Origin: Cellulosimicrobium cellulans
Lineage (GTDB): Bacteria > Actinomycetota > Actinomycetes > Actinomycetales > Cellulomonadaceae
Length of the DNA: 64,000 bases
Assembly (NCBI RefSeq): GCF_024124905.1
Contig: NZ_JAMXST010000002.1
Location: 372,001-436,000 of the forward strand
Reading direction: 5' to 3'
Each line of letters starts with the position of its first letter. Position 1 is the first letter of the stretch. Shown here piece by piece: positions 11,515-21,143 of this stretch. A model generated the notes under the pieces. That model ran no database searches and was not told where the DNA came from. It was given only the letters and a program-made list of their open reading frames with translations. Made by a program: the position numbers and the translations under genes.

Positions 11515-11570
11515 GCCGACCGCCCCCGGGCGGTCGGCACCGGTGGCCCGGGCACCGCGCCCGGGCCACC
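11515..11570 (+). terminator. Two tandem hairpins between binding protein and ATPase genes
   Basis: The first hairpin pairs 11515-11525 with 11528-11538. The second pairs 11542-11553 with 11559-11570, a perfect 12-bp stem. They lie directly behind the lipoprotein gene inside the transporter operon. Partial termination or 3' mRNA protection would give more binding protein than membrane subunits, as is common for ABC importers. Confidence 0.6.
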
Positions 11571-11723
11571 GTCATGACGACGACGGGGTCGTCGGTACCT
11601 GCGACGACGCCCACGGTGCCCACGACGCGACGCGCTCGGGCGAGTGCGGTTCGATGGAGTACCGCGACGTGCGCGGGGTCGGCACCGCGAAGAACGCTGC
11701 GAAGCACGAGGAGAGGCAGACCG

Positions 11724-13346
11724 GTGAAGCTGGAGCTGCGCGGGATCACGAAGGTCTTCGGGTCCCTGGTCGCCAACGACCACATCGACCTGGTCATCGA
11801 GCCCGGCGAGATCCATGCCCTGCTCGGGGAGAACGGTGCGGGCAAGAGCACGCTCATGAACGTGCTCTACGGGCTGTACGACCCGGACGACGGGCAGATC
11901 CTCGTCGACGACGTCCCGGTCCAGTTCACCGGACCCGGCGACGCGATGGCCGCCGGCATCGGCATGGTGCACCAGCACTTCATGCTCGTGCCGGTCTTCT
12001 CCGTCGCGGAGAACGTCGCGCTCGGCCACGAGCCCGTCAAGGGCGCCGGCCTCATCGACGCGCGCCGCGCGCGCCGTCTGGTCCAGGAGATCTCCGACCG
12101 CTTCGGGTTCGAGGTCAACCCGGACGCGATGGTCGAGGACATCCCGGTCGGCGTGCAGCAGCGCGTCGAGATCATCAAGGCGCTCTCGCGCGACGCGCGC
12201 GTGCTCATCCTCGACGAGCCGACGGCCGTGCTCACCCCGCAGGAGACGGACGAGCTCATCGCGATCATGCGCCAGCTCAAGGCGGCGGGGACGTCGATCG
12301 TGTTCATCACGCACAAGCTGCGCGAGGTGCGTGCGGTCGCGGACCGCATCACCGTCATCCGCCGCGGCAAGGTCGTGGGCACGGCCGACCCCAGCGCGAG
12401 CGAGACCGAGCTCGCGTCCCTCATGGTCGGCCGCTCCGTCTCCCTCGGGGTCGACAAGGCGCCCGCGGCGGCGGGCGACGCCACGTTCCGCGTGGACGAC
12501 CTCACGGTCATGGACGACGCGGGGACCGCGGTGGTCGACCGGGTGAGCCTGGACGTCGCGCGCGGCGAGATCCTCGTGGTCGCGGGGGTCCAGGGCAACG
12601 GGCAGACCGAGCTCACCGAGACGATCGTGGGCCTGCGCAAGCCGGTCGCGGGCTCGATCCGCCTCGACGACAGGGAGCTCGTGGGCCGCAGCGTCTCCCA
12701 GGTGCTCGAGGCGGGCGTGGGCTACGTGCCCGAGGACCGCAGCACCGACGGGATCATCGGGACGTTCTCCGTCGAGGAGAACCTCGTCCTGGACCTCGTG
12801 ACGTCGCCGCCGTACTCGCGGGGCGGGGCGCTCGCCCGCGGGACCATCCGCGACAACGCGGAGCAGCGCATCGTCGAGTTCGACGTGCGCACGCAGTCCG
12901 TCGAGACGCCCGCCGGGACGCTCTCGGGCGGCAACCAGCAGAAGGTCGTCCTGGCGCGCGAGATGTCCCGCCCCCTGCGCCTGCTCATCGCGTCGCAGCC
13001 GACGCGCGGGCTCGACGTGGGCTCGATCGAGTTCGTCCACCAGCGCATCGTCTCGGAGCGCGACAACGGGACGCCCGTGATCATCGTGTCGACCGAGCTC
13101 GACGAGGTGCTCGCGCTCGCCGACCGGATCGCCGTCATGTACCGCGGTCGCGTCGTCGGGGTCGTCCCCGGCGACACGGACCGCGACGTCCTCGGCCTCA
13201 TGATGGCCGGGGTCCCGCTCGAGGAGGCCGTCGTGCAGGCCGCCGAGCACCACACGACCCTCGGCGAGGCGGACGCCCTCGCCGAGGACGCGCCGTCGGA
13301 CGTCGCGCAGGCCGCGGACGCCGCCCGCGAGGAGGAGATCCAGTGA
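11724..13346 (+). CDS. Nucleoside ABC transporter, tandem ATP-binding protein
   Basis: The 540-residue protein has two ABC domains in series, like RbsA or YufO. The first has Walker A GENGAGKSTLMN (residues ~32-43), Walker B VLILDEPTAVL and a divergent signature. The second has a degenerate Walker A (GVQGNGQTEL), the signature LSGGNQQKVVLA and IASQPTRGLD. This asymmetry is normal for the family. The GTG at 11724 was chosen over the in-frame upstream starts because the conserved KLELRGITKVFG begins there and AGGCAGAC lies before it. Its stop overlaps the first permease gene. Confidence 0.93.
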   Translation: MKLELRGITKVFGSLVANDHIDLVIEPGEIHALLGENGAGKSTLMNVLYGLYDPDDGQILVDDVPVQFTGPGDAMAAGIGMVHQHFMLVPVFSVAENVALGHEPVKGAGLIDARRARRLVQEISDRFGFEVNPDAMVEDIPVGVQQRVEIIKALSRDARVLILDEPTAVLTPQETDELIAIMRQLKAAGTSIVFITHKLREVRAVADRITVIRRGKVVGTADPSASETELASLMVGRSVSLGVDKAPAAAGDATFRVDDLTVMDDAGTAVVDRVSLDVARGEILVVAGVQGNGQTELTETIVGLRKPVAGSIRLDDRELVGRSVSQVLEAGVGYVPEDRSTDGIIGTFSVEENLVLDLVTSPPYSRGGALARGTIRDNAEQRIVEFDVRTQSVETPAGTLSGGNQQKVVLAREMSRPLRLLIASQPTRGLDVGSIEFVHQRIVSERDNGTPVIIVSTELDEVLALADRIAVMYRGRVVGVVPGDTDRDVLGLMMAGVPLEEAVVQAAEHHTTLGEADALAEDAPSDVAQAADAAREEEIQ

Positions 13347-14659
13347 CCCAGCAGGCAACGCCCGACGACGCGGCGGCGCTCCCGCCGACGCCGGCGCCTC
13401 CCAGCGACACCCCGACGGCGGAGACGCCCGCGGGCCAGAACGTCCTGCGCGAGATGCTCGAGAGCAGCTGGCTGGTCTCGCTGCTCGCGATCGTGGCCGC
13501 GCTGGTCCTCGGTGGCGTCCTCATCGCGGCGGCCGACCCGGCGGTCCAGGAGGCGGCGACCTACTTCTTCGCCCGCCCCTCGGACTTCTTCGCCGCGGTG
13601 TGGAACGCCGTGTTCGGCGCGTACAGCGCCCTGTTCCAGGGCGCCGTCATCAACTTCCAGGCACCCGACCTCGCCCGCGCGCTGCGGCCCCTCACCGAGA
13701 CCATGACCGTGGCGACGCCGCTCATCCTCGCGGGCCTCGGCCTCGGCATCGGCTTCCGCGCGGGCCTGTTCAACATCGGTGCCCAGGGGCAGATCATCCT
13801 CGGCGGCATCTTCGCCGGCTTCATCGGCTTCACGTTCGCGCTGCCCCCGGGTCTGCACCTCTTGCTCGCCGTGCTCGGGGCGGCGCTCGGCGGGGCGATC
13901 TGGGCGAGCATCGCCGGCGTGCTCAAGGCCCGCACCGGGGCGCACGAGGTGATCGTCACGATCATGCTCAACAACATCGCGATCTACCTCGTCGCGTACC
14001 TGCTCACCACCCCGGCGTTCCAGCGCCCGGGGAGCAGCAACCCGATCAGCCCGCCGATCCCCGGCACCGCGACGTTCCCGCTGCTGCTCGGCGAGGGCTT
14101 CCGCCTCCACCTGGGTTTCGTCCTCGCGCTCCTCATGGCCGTGGGCGTCTGGTGGCTCATGGAGCGCTCGACGCTCGGCTTCCGCTTCCGCGCGGTCGGC
14201 GAGAACCCCCACGCCGCGCGCACCGCGGGCATGTCCGTGCCGTGGACGACCGTCTGGGTCATGGCCATCGCGGGCGCGCTCGCCGGCCTCGCGGGCAGCG
14301 CCCAGGTGCTCGGCACGGAGAAGGTGCTCACCGCGGGCGTCGCGGCGAGCTTCGGCTTCGACGCGATCACGGTCGCCCTGCTCGGCCGGTCCCGCCCGCT
14401 CGGCACGGTCCTCGCGGGTCTCCTCTTCGGTGCGCTGCGCGCGGGCGGCTTCGCGATGCAGGCGCGGACCGGGACGCCGATCGACATCGTGCTCGTCGTC
14501 CAGTCCCTCATCGTGCTCTTCATCGCCGCCCCGCCGCTCGTGCGGGCGATCTTCCGCCTGCCGACGCCGGGCGGCCCGACGCGGGCCGAGCGCCACGCCG
14601 CGAGGCAGCGCGCGAAGGCGGCCACGACCACCACGACGACGCAGGAGGCCGGAGCATGA
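13343..14659 (+). CDS. Nucleoside ABC transporter permease 1
   Basis: The 438-residue membrane protein has a polar Pro/Thr-rich N terminus (about 40 residues) and roughly ten membrane helices. It carries the BPD_transp_2 motifs GIGFRAGLFNIGAQGQIILG and RAVGENPHAARTAGM. A basic tail with a run of threonines follows. The GTG start overlaps the ATPase stop by four bases and its own stop overlaps the next permease. It should form the membrane channel with permease 2. Confidence 0.92.
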   Translation: MTQQATPDDAAALPPTPAPPSDTPTAETPAGQNVLREMLESSWLVSLLAIVAALVLGGVLIAAADPAVQEAATYFFARPSDFFAAVWNAVFGAYSALFQGAVINFQAPDLARALRPLTETMTVATPLILAGLGLGIGFRAGLFNIGAQGQIILGGIFAGFIGFTFALPPGLHLLLAVLGAALGGAIWASIAGVLKARTGAHEVIVTIMLNNIAIYLVAYLLTTPAFQRPGSSNPISPPIPGTATFPLLLGEGFRLHLGFVLALLMAVGVWWLMERSTLGFRFRAVGENPHAARTAGMSVPWTTVWVMAIAGALAGLAGSAQVLGTEKVLTAGVAASFGFDAITVALLGRSRPLGTVLAGLLFGALRAGGFAMQARTGTPIDIVLVVQSLIVLFIAAPPLVRAIFRLPTPGGPTRAERHAARQRAKAATTTTTTQEAGA

Positions 14660-15951
14660 GCACCGCGACCACCACCCCGGCGCCGGCCGCCGCGCCGGAG
14701 CGCGCGGCCAAGCCGCTGCCGCCCATCAGCTGGAAGGCTCCGATCGCCTACGCGGTCATCGGCCTGCTGTCGCTGGTCTTCTTCGCGCTGCTGCCCGCCG
14801 GTGGGCACCAGACGACGTTCCGCCTCTCCACGGCGAACGACTTCTTCCAGATCGAGCCGGTCACGGTGAGCTCGACCGGGGCGGCGCTGTTCCTGTCGAT
14901 CCTCGCGCTCCTCCTGGCGGGCCTGTCGTTCTGGGCCGCGCGCGACCGCCGCAAGGTCGGCATCTGGCTGCCGATCGTGTTCGGCGTCGCCGTCGTCTTC
15001 GCGTTCCTGTGCTGGGCCGGCGCGGGCAAGTCCGCGATCCCGCTCACGGGCCTGCTCCAGGGCTCGCTGTTCCTCGCGGTCCCCCTCGTGTTCGGCGCGC
15101 TCTCGGGCGTGCTGTGCGAGCGCGTCGGCATCATCAACATCGCGATCGAGGGGCAGCTCCTCGCCGGGGCGTTCCTGGCCGCGGTCGTCGCCTCGCTCAC
15201 GTCCTCCGCGTACGCGGGCCTCATCGCGGCACCGATCGCGGGCGCCCTCGTGGGCGTGCTGCTCGTGATCTTCTCGGTGAAGTACTGGGTGAACCAGATC
15301 ATCGTCGGCGTCGTGCTCAACGTGCTCGTGGTCGGCGTGACGAGCTACCTGTACTCGACGGTCCTCACCGAGGACTCGGCGACGTGGAACTCGCGCCACC
15401 CGCTGCCGGTCATCGAGATCCCGGTGCTGTCGCAGATCCCGGTCGTGGGCCCGGTGCTCTTCCGCCAGACCCTGCTCGTCTACATCATGTACGTCGTCGT
15501 GATCCTGCTCCAGATCTTCCTCTTCCGGAGCCGGTGGGGCCTGCGCCTGCGCGCCGTCGGCGAGCACCCCAAGGCCGCCGACACCGTGGGCATCAAGGTC
15601 AACGCGACCCGCGTGCGCAACACGATCCTCGGCGGAGCGGTCGCCGGCCTCGGCGGCGCGTTCTTCACGGTCGCGGCAGGTCTTGCGTTCGGCAAGGAGA
15701 TGACGGGCGGCAAGGGCTTCATCGCCCTCGCGGCCATGATCCTCGGGCGGTGGAACCCGGTCGGCGCGCTCGTCGCGGCGCTCCTGTTCGGGTTCTCGGA
15801 CAACCTCCAGACGGTGCTCGGCATCGTGGGCACGCCGATCCCCAGCCAGATCATGCTCATGACGCCCTACGTCGTGACGATCTTCGCCGTCGCCGGTCTC
15901 GTCGGGCGCGTGCGCCCGCCGGCCGCCGAGGGCATCCCCTACGTGAAGTGA
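14656..15951 (+). CDS. Nucleoside ABC transporter permease 2
   Basis: The 431-residue protein has ten or more membrane helices. It carries the second-permease motifs GVLCERVGIINIAIEGQLLAG and RAVGEHPKAADTVGIKVNATR. The N terminus contains an extra pair of helices and a periplasmic loop (GGHQTTFRLSTAND). The ATG at 14656 overlaps the previous stop by four bases. It pairs with permease 1 and the lipoprotein. The next genes are nucleoside-catabolic. Confidence 0.92.
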   Translation: MSTATTTPAPAAAPERAAKPLPPISWKAPIAYAVIGLLSLVFFALLPAGGHQTTFRLSTANDFFQIEPVTVSSTGAALFLSILALLLAGLSFWAARDRRKVGIWLPIVFGVAVVFAFLCWAGAGKSAIPLTGLLQGSLFLAVPLVFGALSGVLCERVGIINIAIEGQLLAGAFLAAVVASLTSSAYAGLIAAPIAGALVGVLLVIFSVKYWVNQIIVGVVLNVLVVGVTSYLYSTVLTEDSATWNSRHPLPVIEIPVLSQIPVVGPVLFRQTLLVYIMYVVVILLQIFLFRSRWGLRLRAVGEHPKAADTVGIKVNATRVRNTILGGAVAGLGGAFFTVAAGLAFGKEMTGGKGFIALAAMILGRWNPVGALVAALLFGFSDNLQTVLGIVGTPIPSQIMLMTPYVVTIFAVAGLVGRVRPPAAEGIPYVK

Positions 15952-15958
15952 GGTCACG

Positions 15959-16438
15959 GTGCCGATGACAGACCTGCCGCACGTGCACCACTCCGTGCCC
16001 CGGCCGGGTGAGGGGACGGACCAGGGCGGGACCGGCGTCGGGCCGGACGTCGACTGGGACGCGCTGCGTGACGCCGCGCGCGGGATCATGACTCGCGCGT
16101 ACGCCCCCTACTCCGGCTTCCCGGTGGGCGCCGCCGCGCTCGTGGACGACGGGCGCGTCGTCGTCGGGTGCAACGTCGAGAACGCCGCGTACGGCGTGAC
16201 GCTGTGCGCCGAGTGCTCGCTCGTGAGCTCGCTCGTCGGGACGGGCGGAGGCCGCCTCGTGGCGTTCGCGTGCGTGGACCGGCACGGGGCGACGCTCATG
16301 CCGTGCGGGCGCTGCCGGCAGCTCCTGTGGGAGCACGGGGGGCCCGACCTGCTGGTCGACACCGTGCGTGGTATCAAGACGATGAGGGACGTGCTGCCCG
16401 ACGCCTTCGGGCCCGAGGATCTGGAGGAGCGGTCGTGA
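15959..16438 (+). CDS. cdd: Cytidine deaminase
   Basis: The 159-residue zinc enzyme converts cytidine and deoxycytidine to uridine and deoxyuridine. It is the small tetrameric type: YSGFPVGAAALVDDG, NVENAAYGVTLCAEC with the catalytic glutamate, and MPCGRCRQLLWE with the two other zinc cysteines. An N-terminal extension of about 35 residues precedes the domain. Two starts are possible, GTG 15959 or ATG 15965, two codons apart. It lies seven bases behind the permease gene and overlaps deoA by four bases. Confidence 0.94.
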   Translation: MPMTDLPHVHHSVPRPGEGTDQGGTGVGPDVDWDALRDAARGIMTRAYAPYSGFPVGAAALVDDGRVVVGCNVENAAYGVTLCAECSLVSSLVGTGGGRLVAFACVDRHGATLMPCGRCRQLLWEHGGPDLLVDTVRGIKTMRDVLPDAFGPEDLEERS

Positions 16439-17850
16439 CCAGCGACGACGTGACCCCGCAGGGTGGCGGGACCGAGGACCAGGACGCGACGGCGGAGGCG
16501 CTCGTCGGGGCCGGGGCCGGGGGCGAGGACGCGGGCGCAGACGGCGAGGGGCCGGCTCCCGAGCCGTTCGACGCCGTCGACGTCATCCGGACCAAGCGCG
16601 ACGGCGCGCGGCTCGACGCCGCGCAGATCGACTGGGTGATCGACGCCTACACGCGCGGCGTCGTCGCCGAGGAGCAGATGGCCGCTCTCGCGATGGCGAT
16701 CTACCTCAACGGCATGGACCGGACCGAGATCGGCCGCTGGACGCAGGCGATGATCGCCTCGGGCGAGCGGATGGACTTCTCGGGGCTCTCGCGCCCGACG
16801 GCGGACAAGCACTCGACCGGGGGCGTGGGGGACAAGATCACGCTGCCGCTCGCACCGCTCGTCGCGGTGTACGGCGTCGCGGTGCCGCAGCTCTCCGGTC
16901 GCGGCCTCGGGCACACGGGCGGCACGCTCGACAAGCTCGAGGCGATCCCGGGGTGGCGCGCGGCGCTCACCAACGAGCAGATGATGAACGCGCTCGAGCA
17001 CGTCGGCGCGGTGATCTGCCAGGCGGGCTCCGGTCTCGCGCCCGCGGACCGTCTCCTGTACGCGCTCCGCGACGTCACGGGGACGGTCGAGTCCATCCCG
17101 CTCATCGCGAGCTCGATCATGAGCAAGAAGATCGCGGAGGGCACGGGCGCGCTCGTCCTCGACGTCAAGGTCGGCTCCGGCGCGTTCATGAAGGAGCTCG
17201 ACTCGGCGCGCGAGCTCGCCCGGACCATGGTCGACCTCGGGACCGACGCCGGCGTCCGCACGGTCGCGCTGCTCACGGACATGTCGACGCCGCTCGGCCT
17301 CACCGCGGGCAACGCGCTGGAGGTGCGCGAGTCCGTCGAGGTGATGCAGGGCGCCGGACCCCAGGACGTCGTCGACCTCACGGTCGCGCTCGCGCTGGAG
17401 ATGCTCGCCGGGGCGGGCCGGCCGCAGGACGAGGACGACGTGCGGCACGCGCTCGTGGGCGGTCGCGCGCTCGACAAGTGGCGCGAGATGATCGCCGAGC
17501 AGGGCGGCGACTCGCGGGCCCCGCTGCCGGTCGCGCGCGAGCGCGAGCACGTCGTCGCCGACCGCGACGGCGTGCTCGAACGGCTCGACGCGTACGCCGT
17601 CGGGGTCGCCGCGTGGCGGCTGGGCGCGGGCCGTGCGCGCAAGGAGGACCCGGTGCAGGCGGGCGCGGGCGTCGAGCTGTTCGCCAAGCCCGGCGACCCG
17701 GTGCGCAAGGGTCAGCACCTCATGACGCTGCACACCGACACCCCGGAGCGCTTCGAGCGGGCCGTTCAGGCGCTCGAGGGGGCGTGGGGGATCGCGGACC
17801 CGGGGACCGTCGTCGAGCGCCGGCCCGTCGTCCTGGACCGCGTCGACTGA
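16435..17850 (+). CDS. deoA: Thymidine phosphorylase
   Basis: The 471-residue enzyme splits thymidine or deoxyuridine with phosphate into the base and deoxyribose-1-phosphate. The phosphate-binding motif KHSTGGVGDKITLPLAPLVA and SGRGLGHTGGTLDKLEAIPG are present. A C-terminal biotinyl-like hammerhead domain (DPVRKGQHLMTLHTDTPERF) closes the protein. The first about 45 residues are an acidic Gly/Ala-rich tail not normally found in the family. The GTG at 16435 is fixed by the four-base overlap with cdd; a later start cannot be excluded. Confidence 0.95.
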   Translation: MTSDDVTPQGGGTEDQDATAEALVGAGAGGEDAGADGEGPAPEPFDAVDVIRTKRDGARLDAAQIDWVIDAYTRGVVAEEQMAALAMAIYLNGMDRTEIGRWTQAMIASGERMDFSGLSRPTADKHSTGGVGDKITLPLAPLVAVYGVAVPQLSGRGLGHTGGTLDKLEAIPGWRAALTNEQMMNALEHVGAVICQAGSGLAPADRLLYALRDVTGTVESIPLIASSIMSKKIAEGTGALVLDVKVGSGAFMKELDSARELARTMVDLGTDAGVRTVALLTDMSTPLGLTAGNALEVRESVEVMQGAGPQDVVDLTVALALEMLAGAGRPQDEDDVRHALVGGRALDKWREMIAEQGGDSRAPLPVAREREHVVADRDGVLERLDAYAVGVAAWRLGAGRARKEDPVQAGAGVELFAKPGDPVRKGQHLMTLHTDTPERFERAVQALEGAWGIADPGTVVERRPVVLDRVD

Positions 17851-17852
17851 GC

Positions 17853-18260
17853 GTGGCACCCGACGAGCCGAGCGCCGACGAGCCGGCGGACACGCGTCGG
17901 CCGCGCTCCGTCTACGGGGTCGGGTCCGAGCCCGACGCGCGGTTCAGCCTCGCCAACGAGCGGACGGCGCTCGCGTGGGTGCGCACGGGCCTCGGCCTGG
18001 TCGCGGGCGGCGTCGCGCTGACGTCCTTCGCGACGTTCGCCGACATGCCGGGCGTCCTCGACGTCGTCGCCGGCGTCGCGTGCCTCGTGGGTGCCGGGTT
18101 CGCGGGCTACGCGCTCGTCTCCTGGCGCCGCAACGAGCGCGCGCTGCGCCTGCGTCGGCGGCTGCCCGCCCCGAGCGGGCTGCCCGTGCTCGTGGTGGGG
18201 GTCGTGGTCCTCGCGCTGCTGCTCGCGGGCTACGCCGTGGGTTCGGCGAGCGGGCCGTGA
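17853..18260 (+). CDS. DUF202 (YidH-type) membrane protein
   Basis: The 135-residue protein has the DUF202 signature RFSLANERTALAWVRTGLG (residues ~30-48) followed by three membrane helices. YidH family members are small inner-membrane proteins of unknown function. The gene begins three bases after the deoA stop and overlaps a second DUF202 gene by four bases. Such head-to-tail pairs are frequent and suggest a hetero-oligomer. Nothing in it points to nucleoside metabolism, so its place in this operon may be incidental. Confidence 0.85.
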   Translation: MAPDEPSADEPADTRRPRSVYGVGSEPDARFSLANERTALAWVRTGLGLVAGGVALTSFATFADMPGVLDVVAGVACLVGAGFAGYALVSWRRNERALRLRRRLPAPSGLPVLVVGVVVLALLLAGYAVGSASGP

Positions 18261-18604
18261 GCACGCCGCCGGGGGAGGTGCCCTCGCCGCCGGTCCGGGA
18301 CGAGGGGATGCAGCCGGAGCGCACGGCGCTCGCGTGGCAGCGGACGGTGCTCGGCGTGGTCGTGGGAGCGCTGCTGCTCGCGGGCGCGGGGCTCCGCTCC
18401 GGGTCGACGGTCACGGTGTGCGCGGCGGTCGCCGTCGGCGTGCTGGCGCTCGTGCCCGCCGTCCTGCGGCCCCCGACCGGCGGGCTGCCCGGCCACGGGC
18501 GGCTGTACTCGTGGTCCTTCTTGGTGCGCGTCGCGAGCCTCGTCGTCGTGCTGGCCGTCGTGGGTGCCGCCTGGGCGCTCGGCCGGGCGCTGGGAGCGGC
18601 ATGA
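18257..18604 (+). CDS. Second DUF202 membrane protein
   Basis: The 115-residue protein keeps the core signature QPERTALAWQRTVLG (residues ~20-34) and three short hydrophobic helices. It lacks the long C-terminal arm of its neighbour. It overlaps both adjacent genes by four bases (GTGA and ATGA), so all three are probably translated in series. Function is unknown. The pair is best read as a small membrane complex. Confidence 0.82.
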   Translation: MSTPPGEVPSPPVRDEGMQPERTALAWQRTVLGVVVGALLLAGAGLRSGSTVTVCAAVAVGVLALVPAVLRPPTGGLPGHGRLYSWSFLVRVASLVVVLAVVGAAWALGRALGAA

Positions 18605-19569
18605 CCCTCCGGGGTGCGCTCGGCGCGCTGCGGGTCACGGACCTCGCGCGGCTCGTTCCCGCGCGGGCGGTGCCGCAACCACCGCCCGGCGGCGTCTACC
18701 GGCCCGACGGCGGGACGGACCGTGCGCTCGACCGCGCCCGGCGCGCGGGCCACCCCGAGCACCGGGTGCGCGCGCTCGCCGGCACGCTCGGTGCGCTCGA
18801 CCCGAGGACGCGGCGCGCCGTCGTCGACCCGTTGGGCCGCGCCGACCCCGGGCCGAGCGGTCCACGCGACCGCCGGTCCCGGCCGCTCGAGCTCGGCGGG
18901 GAGCCGGCGCGCCAGACCGACGCGACGACGTGCGGCTCGGCCGTGCTCGGGCTGCTCGCCGCGGCGGGCGACCCGGTGCTCGCGCTGTGGCTCGTCACGG
19001 GGCTGCGCCCGGGTGACGACGGCGGGCCGGGCGGCCGGCCCCGTGCGGGAGGCGCGTCGCGGTTCGGGGAGCTGCAGCGGGTACTGAAGCGCCGGACCAA
19101 CCGCGCCGCTCTCGGCCCCCTGCCGTGGCCAGCGTCCCTCGGGACGCCGCCGTGGGGCGCCGCGCGGACCGCGCGGCACGCGGACGTGCGGTACGTCGAG
19201 CGCGTCGTCGCGGGAGACCCCGACGACGACCCCGTGGTCCGGGCCGCCCTCGCCGCGGCGGCGCGCGGCGTCCCCGTCCCGCTCTTCACCGGGGGCGACC
19301 TCGCCCTCGGCGTCGCGACCGCCGTGCCGCGCCACGTCGTGCTGCTCACCGACGCCGACGACGGCACCGACGCCGACGCGCGGGCGCGGCGGTGCCGGGT
19401 CTACGAGCCGTCGTCGGGCACCGTGCACGACCTCGACGCGGCCGCCCTGCTCGACGGCGCGCGGTCGCCCGAGGTGCGTCGTGCCCTCGGGGGCTGGCCG
19501 CACCTCTGTTGGGCGCTCCTGCCCGCCGTCGGCCGGGCTGGCGAGGCCCCGCACCCGGCGAGAGGATGA
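18601..19569 (+). CDS. C39-like papain-fold protein of unknown function
   Basis: No named family is certain for this 322-residue protein. A papain/C39-type active-site pattern is visible: Gln105 and Cys111 in [18 protein letters not shown], a histidine at 245 in [11 protein letters not shown], and YEPSSG at 268-273, where the usual Asp/Asn is replaced by Glu269. This is the order and spacing of Q-C-H-D in bacteriocin-type peptidases and related deamidases. There is no signal peptide or membrane helix. It overlaps the DUF202 gene by four bases, hence a possible functional link to that membrane pair. Catalysis is inferred, not shown. Confidence 0.6.
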   Translation: MTLRGALGALRVTDLARLVPARAVPQPPPGGVYRPDGGTDRALDRARRAGHPEHRVRALAGTLGALDPRTRRAVVDPLGRADPGPSGPRDRRSRPLELGGEPARQTDATTCGSAVLGLLAAAGDPVLALWLVTGLRPGDDGGPGGRPRAGGASRFGELQRVLKRRTNRAALGPLPWPASLGTPPWGAARTARHADVRYVERVVAGDPDDDPVVRAALAAAARGVPVPLFTGGDLALGVATAVPRHVVLLTDADDGTDADARARRCRVYEPSSGTVHDLDAAALLDGARSPEVRRALGGWPHLCWALLPAVGRAGEAPHPARG

Positions 19570-19619
19570 AGACGGCCGCCACGGCCGTGGCGCGCCGAGT
19601 CGTCAGGTGAGGAGTCGCG

Positions 19620-19859
19620 ATGAGCACCGTGCCCGGGAACGACGCGTGGCGGGACGCCGGCCTGGTCGAGCAGGACGAGGAGGTCGTGAGCCTGGTCGAG
19701 GAGTCGGAGGACGACGGCCCGGGCGTCGACGACGCCGAGCACGAGAGCGACGAGTACCGTCCGCGCACCGCGCGACCCGACCTCGAGGGGGAGGCGAACG
19801 AGGCCGACGTCGTCGAGCAGGCGTCCGCCGTGCCGGGCGAGGAGGACGACTACGCCTGA
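19620..19859 (+). CDS. Small acidic protein, unknown function
   Basis: This 79-residue, highly acidic protein (long runs of Glu and Asp) has no hydrophobic helix. The middle segment [20 protein letters not shown] looks like a conserved block of small actinobacterial proteins, and the C terminus ends EEDDYA. A GAGGAGTC-type ribosome site precedes the ATG. It lies between the C39-like gene and adenosine deaminase. It is probably an intrinsically disordered protein; no function can be assigned. Confidence 0.65.
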   Translation: MSTVPGNDAWRDAGLVEQDEEVVSLVEESEDDGPGVDDAEHESDEYRPRTARPDLEGEANEADVVEQASAVPGEEDDYA

Positions 19860-19909
19860 CCGGGCCGGGGCGCCCGGCCGTTCGGCGCGAGCGGGGGCGT
19901 ACCGGCCGG

Positions 19910-19915
19910 TACCGT
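19910..19915 (+). promoter_or_regulatory. Putative -10 (TACCGT) for leaderless add
   Basis: TACCGT is followed by six bases and the ATG at 19922; no Shine-Dalgarno sequence lies between. Confidence 0.45.
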
Positions 19916-19921
19916 GAGCGC

Positions 19922-21052
19922 ATGACCACCGAGAACGCCCCCCTGACGGTCGACGTCATCCGCTCGCTGCCCAAGGTCGTGCTCCACGACCACCTCGACG
20001 GGGGGCTGCGCCCCGCCACGATCCTCGAGCTCGCCGCCGACGTCGGGCACCAGCTCCCCGCGGGCGACGCCGAGTCTCTCGGCGCGTGGTTCGCCGAGTC
20101 GGCCGACTCGGGCTCCCTCGTGCGCTACCTCGAGACGTTCGACCACACGATCGCCGTGATGCAGACGCGCGACGCGCTCGCGCGGGTGGCGCGTGAGGCG
20201 GTGCTCGACCTCGCCCGCGACGGCGTCGTGTACGCCGAGCAGCGGTGGGCGCCCGAGCAGCACCTCCAGCGTGGGCTGACCCTCCAGGAGACGGTGGACG
20301 CCGTGCAGTCCGGCATCGAGCAGGGCGTCGCCGAGGCCGCCGCGGAGGGCCGGACGATCCGCGTCGGGCAGCTCGTCACCGCGATGCGCCACGCCGACCG
20401 GTGGCAGGAGATCGCCGAGCTCGCCGTCGCGAACCGCGCGAACGGCGTCGTCGGGTTCGACATCGCGGGTGCCGAGGACGGCTTCCCGCCGTCGCGCCAC
20501 CCCGAGATCTGGCGCTACCTCGCCGACCAGAACTTCCCCGTCACCATCCACGCGGGCGAGGCCGCCGGTCCGGCGTCGATCGCCGAGGCCGTGCACCTCG
20601 GGCAGGCGAGCCGCATCGGTCACGGCGTGCGCATCGTCGAGGACATCACGTTCGACCCGGAGTTCCCGCACAGCACCGAGGGCGAGCCGGGTACGGCCGC
20701 GCTCGGCCTGCTCGCGCACTGGGTGCGCGACCACCAGATCCCGCTCGAGCTGTGCCCGTCGTCCAACGTGCAGACCGGGGCGGCGACGTCGGTCGCGGAC
20801 CACCCGATCACCCGGCTCAAGGAGCTCGACTTCGCCGTCACGCTCAACACCGACAACCGGCTCATGTCGCGCACGACGATGACGCAGGAGATGGCGCTCC
20901 TCGTCGAGCACGCCGGGTGGACGATCGACGACCTCGCCGACGTCACGATGACCGCCGCGTGGAGCGCGTTCGTCCACCACGACGAGCGCCGCGCGCTCGT
21001 CGACGACGTGATCCTGCCGGGCTACCAGGAGGTCCAGGGCGCGCAGCTCTGA
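19922..21052 (+). CDS. add: Adenosine deaminase
   Basis: The 376-residue TIM-barrel zinc enzyme converts adenosine and deoxyadenosine to inosine forms. The metal and catalytic motifs are [11 protein letters not shown] (His-x-His, residue ~22), [10 protein letters not shown] (catalytic Glu), IGHGVR, SSNVQTG and [10 protein letters not shown]. The usual second Asp of the NTDD motif is Asn here, a form I recall in actinobacterial enzymes. The length is normal. The product can be split by the PunA encoded at 27.4 kb. A strong bidirectional hairpin follows. Confidence 0.95.
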   Translation: MTTENAPLTVDVIRSLPKVVLHDHLDGGLRPATILELAADVGHQLPAGDAESLGAWFAESADSGSLVRYLETFDHTIAVMQTRDALARVAREAVLDLARDGVVYAEQRWAPEQHLQRGLTLQETVDAVQSGIEQGVAEAAAEGRTIRVGQLVTAMRHADRWQEIAELAVANRANGVVGFDIAGAEDGFPPSRHPEIWRYLADQNFPVTIHAGEAAGPASIAEAVHLGQASRIGHGVRIVEDITFDPEFPHSTEGEPGTAALGLLAHWVRDHQIPLELCPSSNVQTGAATSVADHPITRLKELDFAVTLNTDNRLMSRTTMTQEMALLVEHAGWTIDDLADVTMTAAWSAFVHHDERRALVDDVILPGYQEVQGAQL

Positions 21053-21088
21053 GCAGACCTGCCGACCCGCCCGGGTCGCCGAAACATG

Positions 21089-21127
21089 ACGGTGGTGCCG
21101 TGATCGACGCGATCACGGCACCACCGT
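21089..21127. terminator. Perfect 17-bp bidirectional terminator between add and the ALDH operon
   Basis: The arms 21089-21105 and 21111-21127 are perfectly complementary with a GACGC loop. The hairpin lies midway between the convergent ends of add and the aldehyde dehydrogenase operon, so it probably terminates both. Confidence 0.8.
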
Positions 21128-21143
21128 CGTGCTCGGCCGGGGG

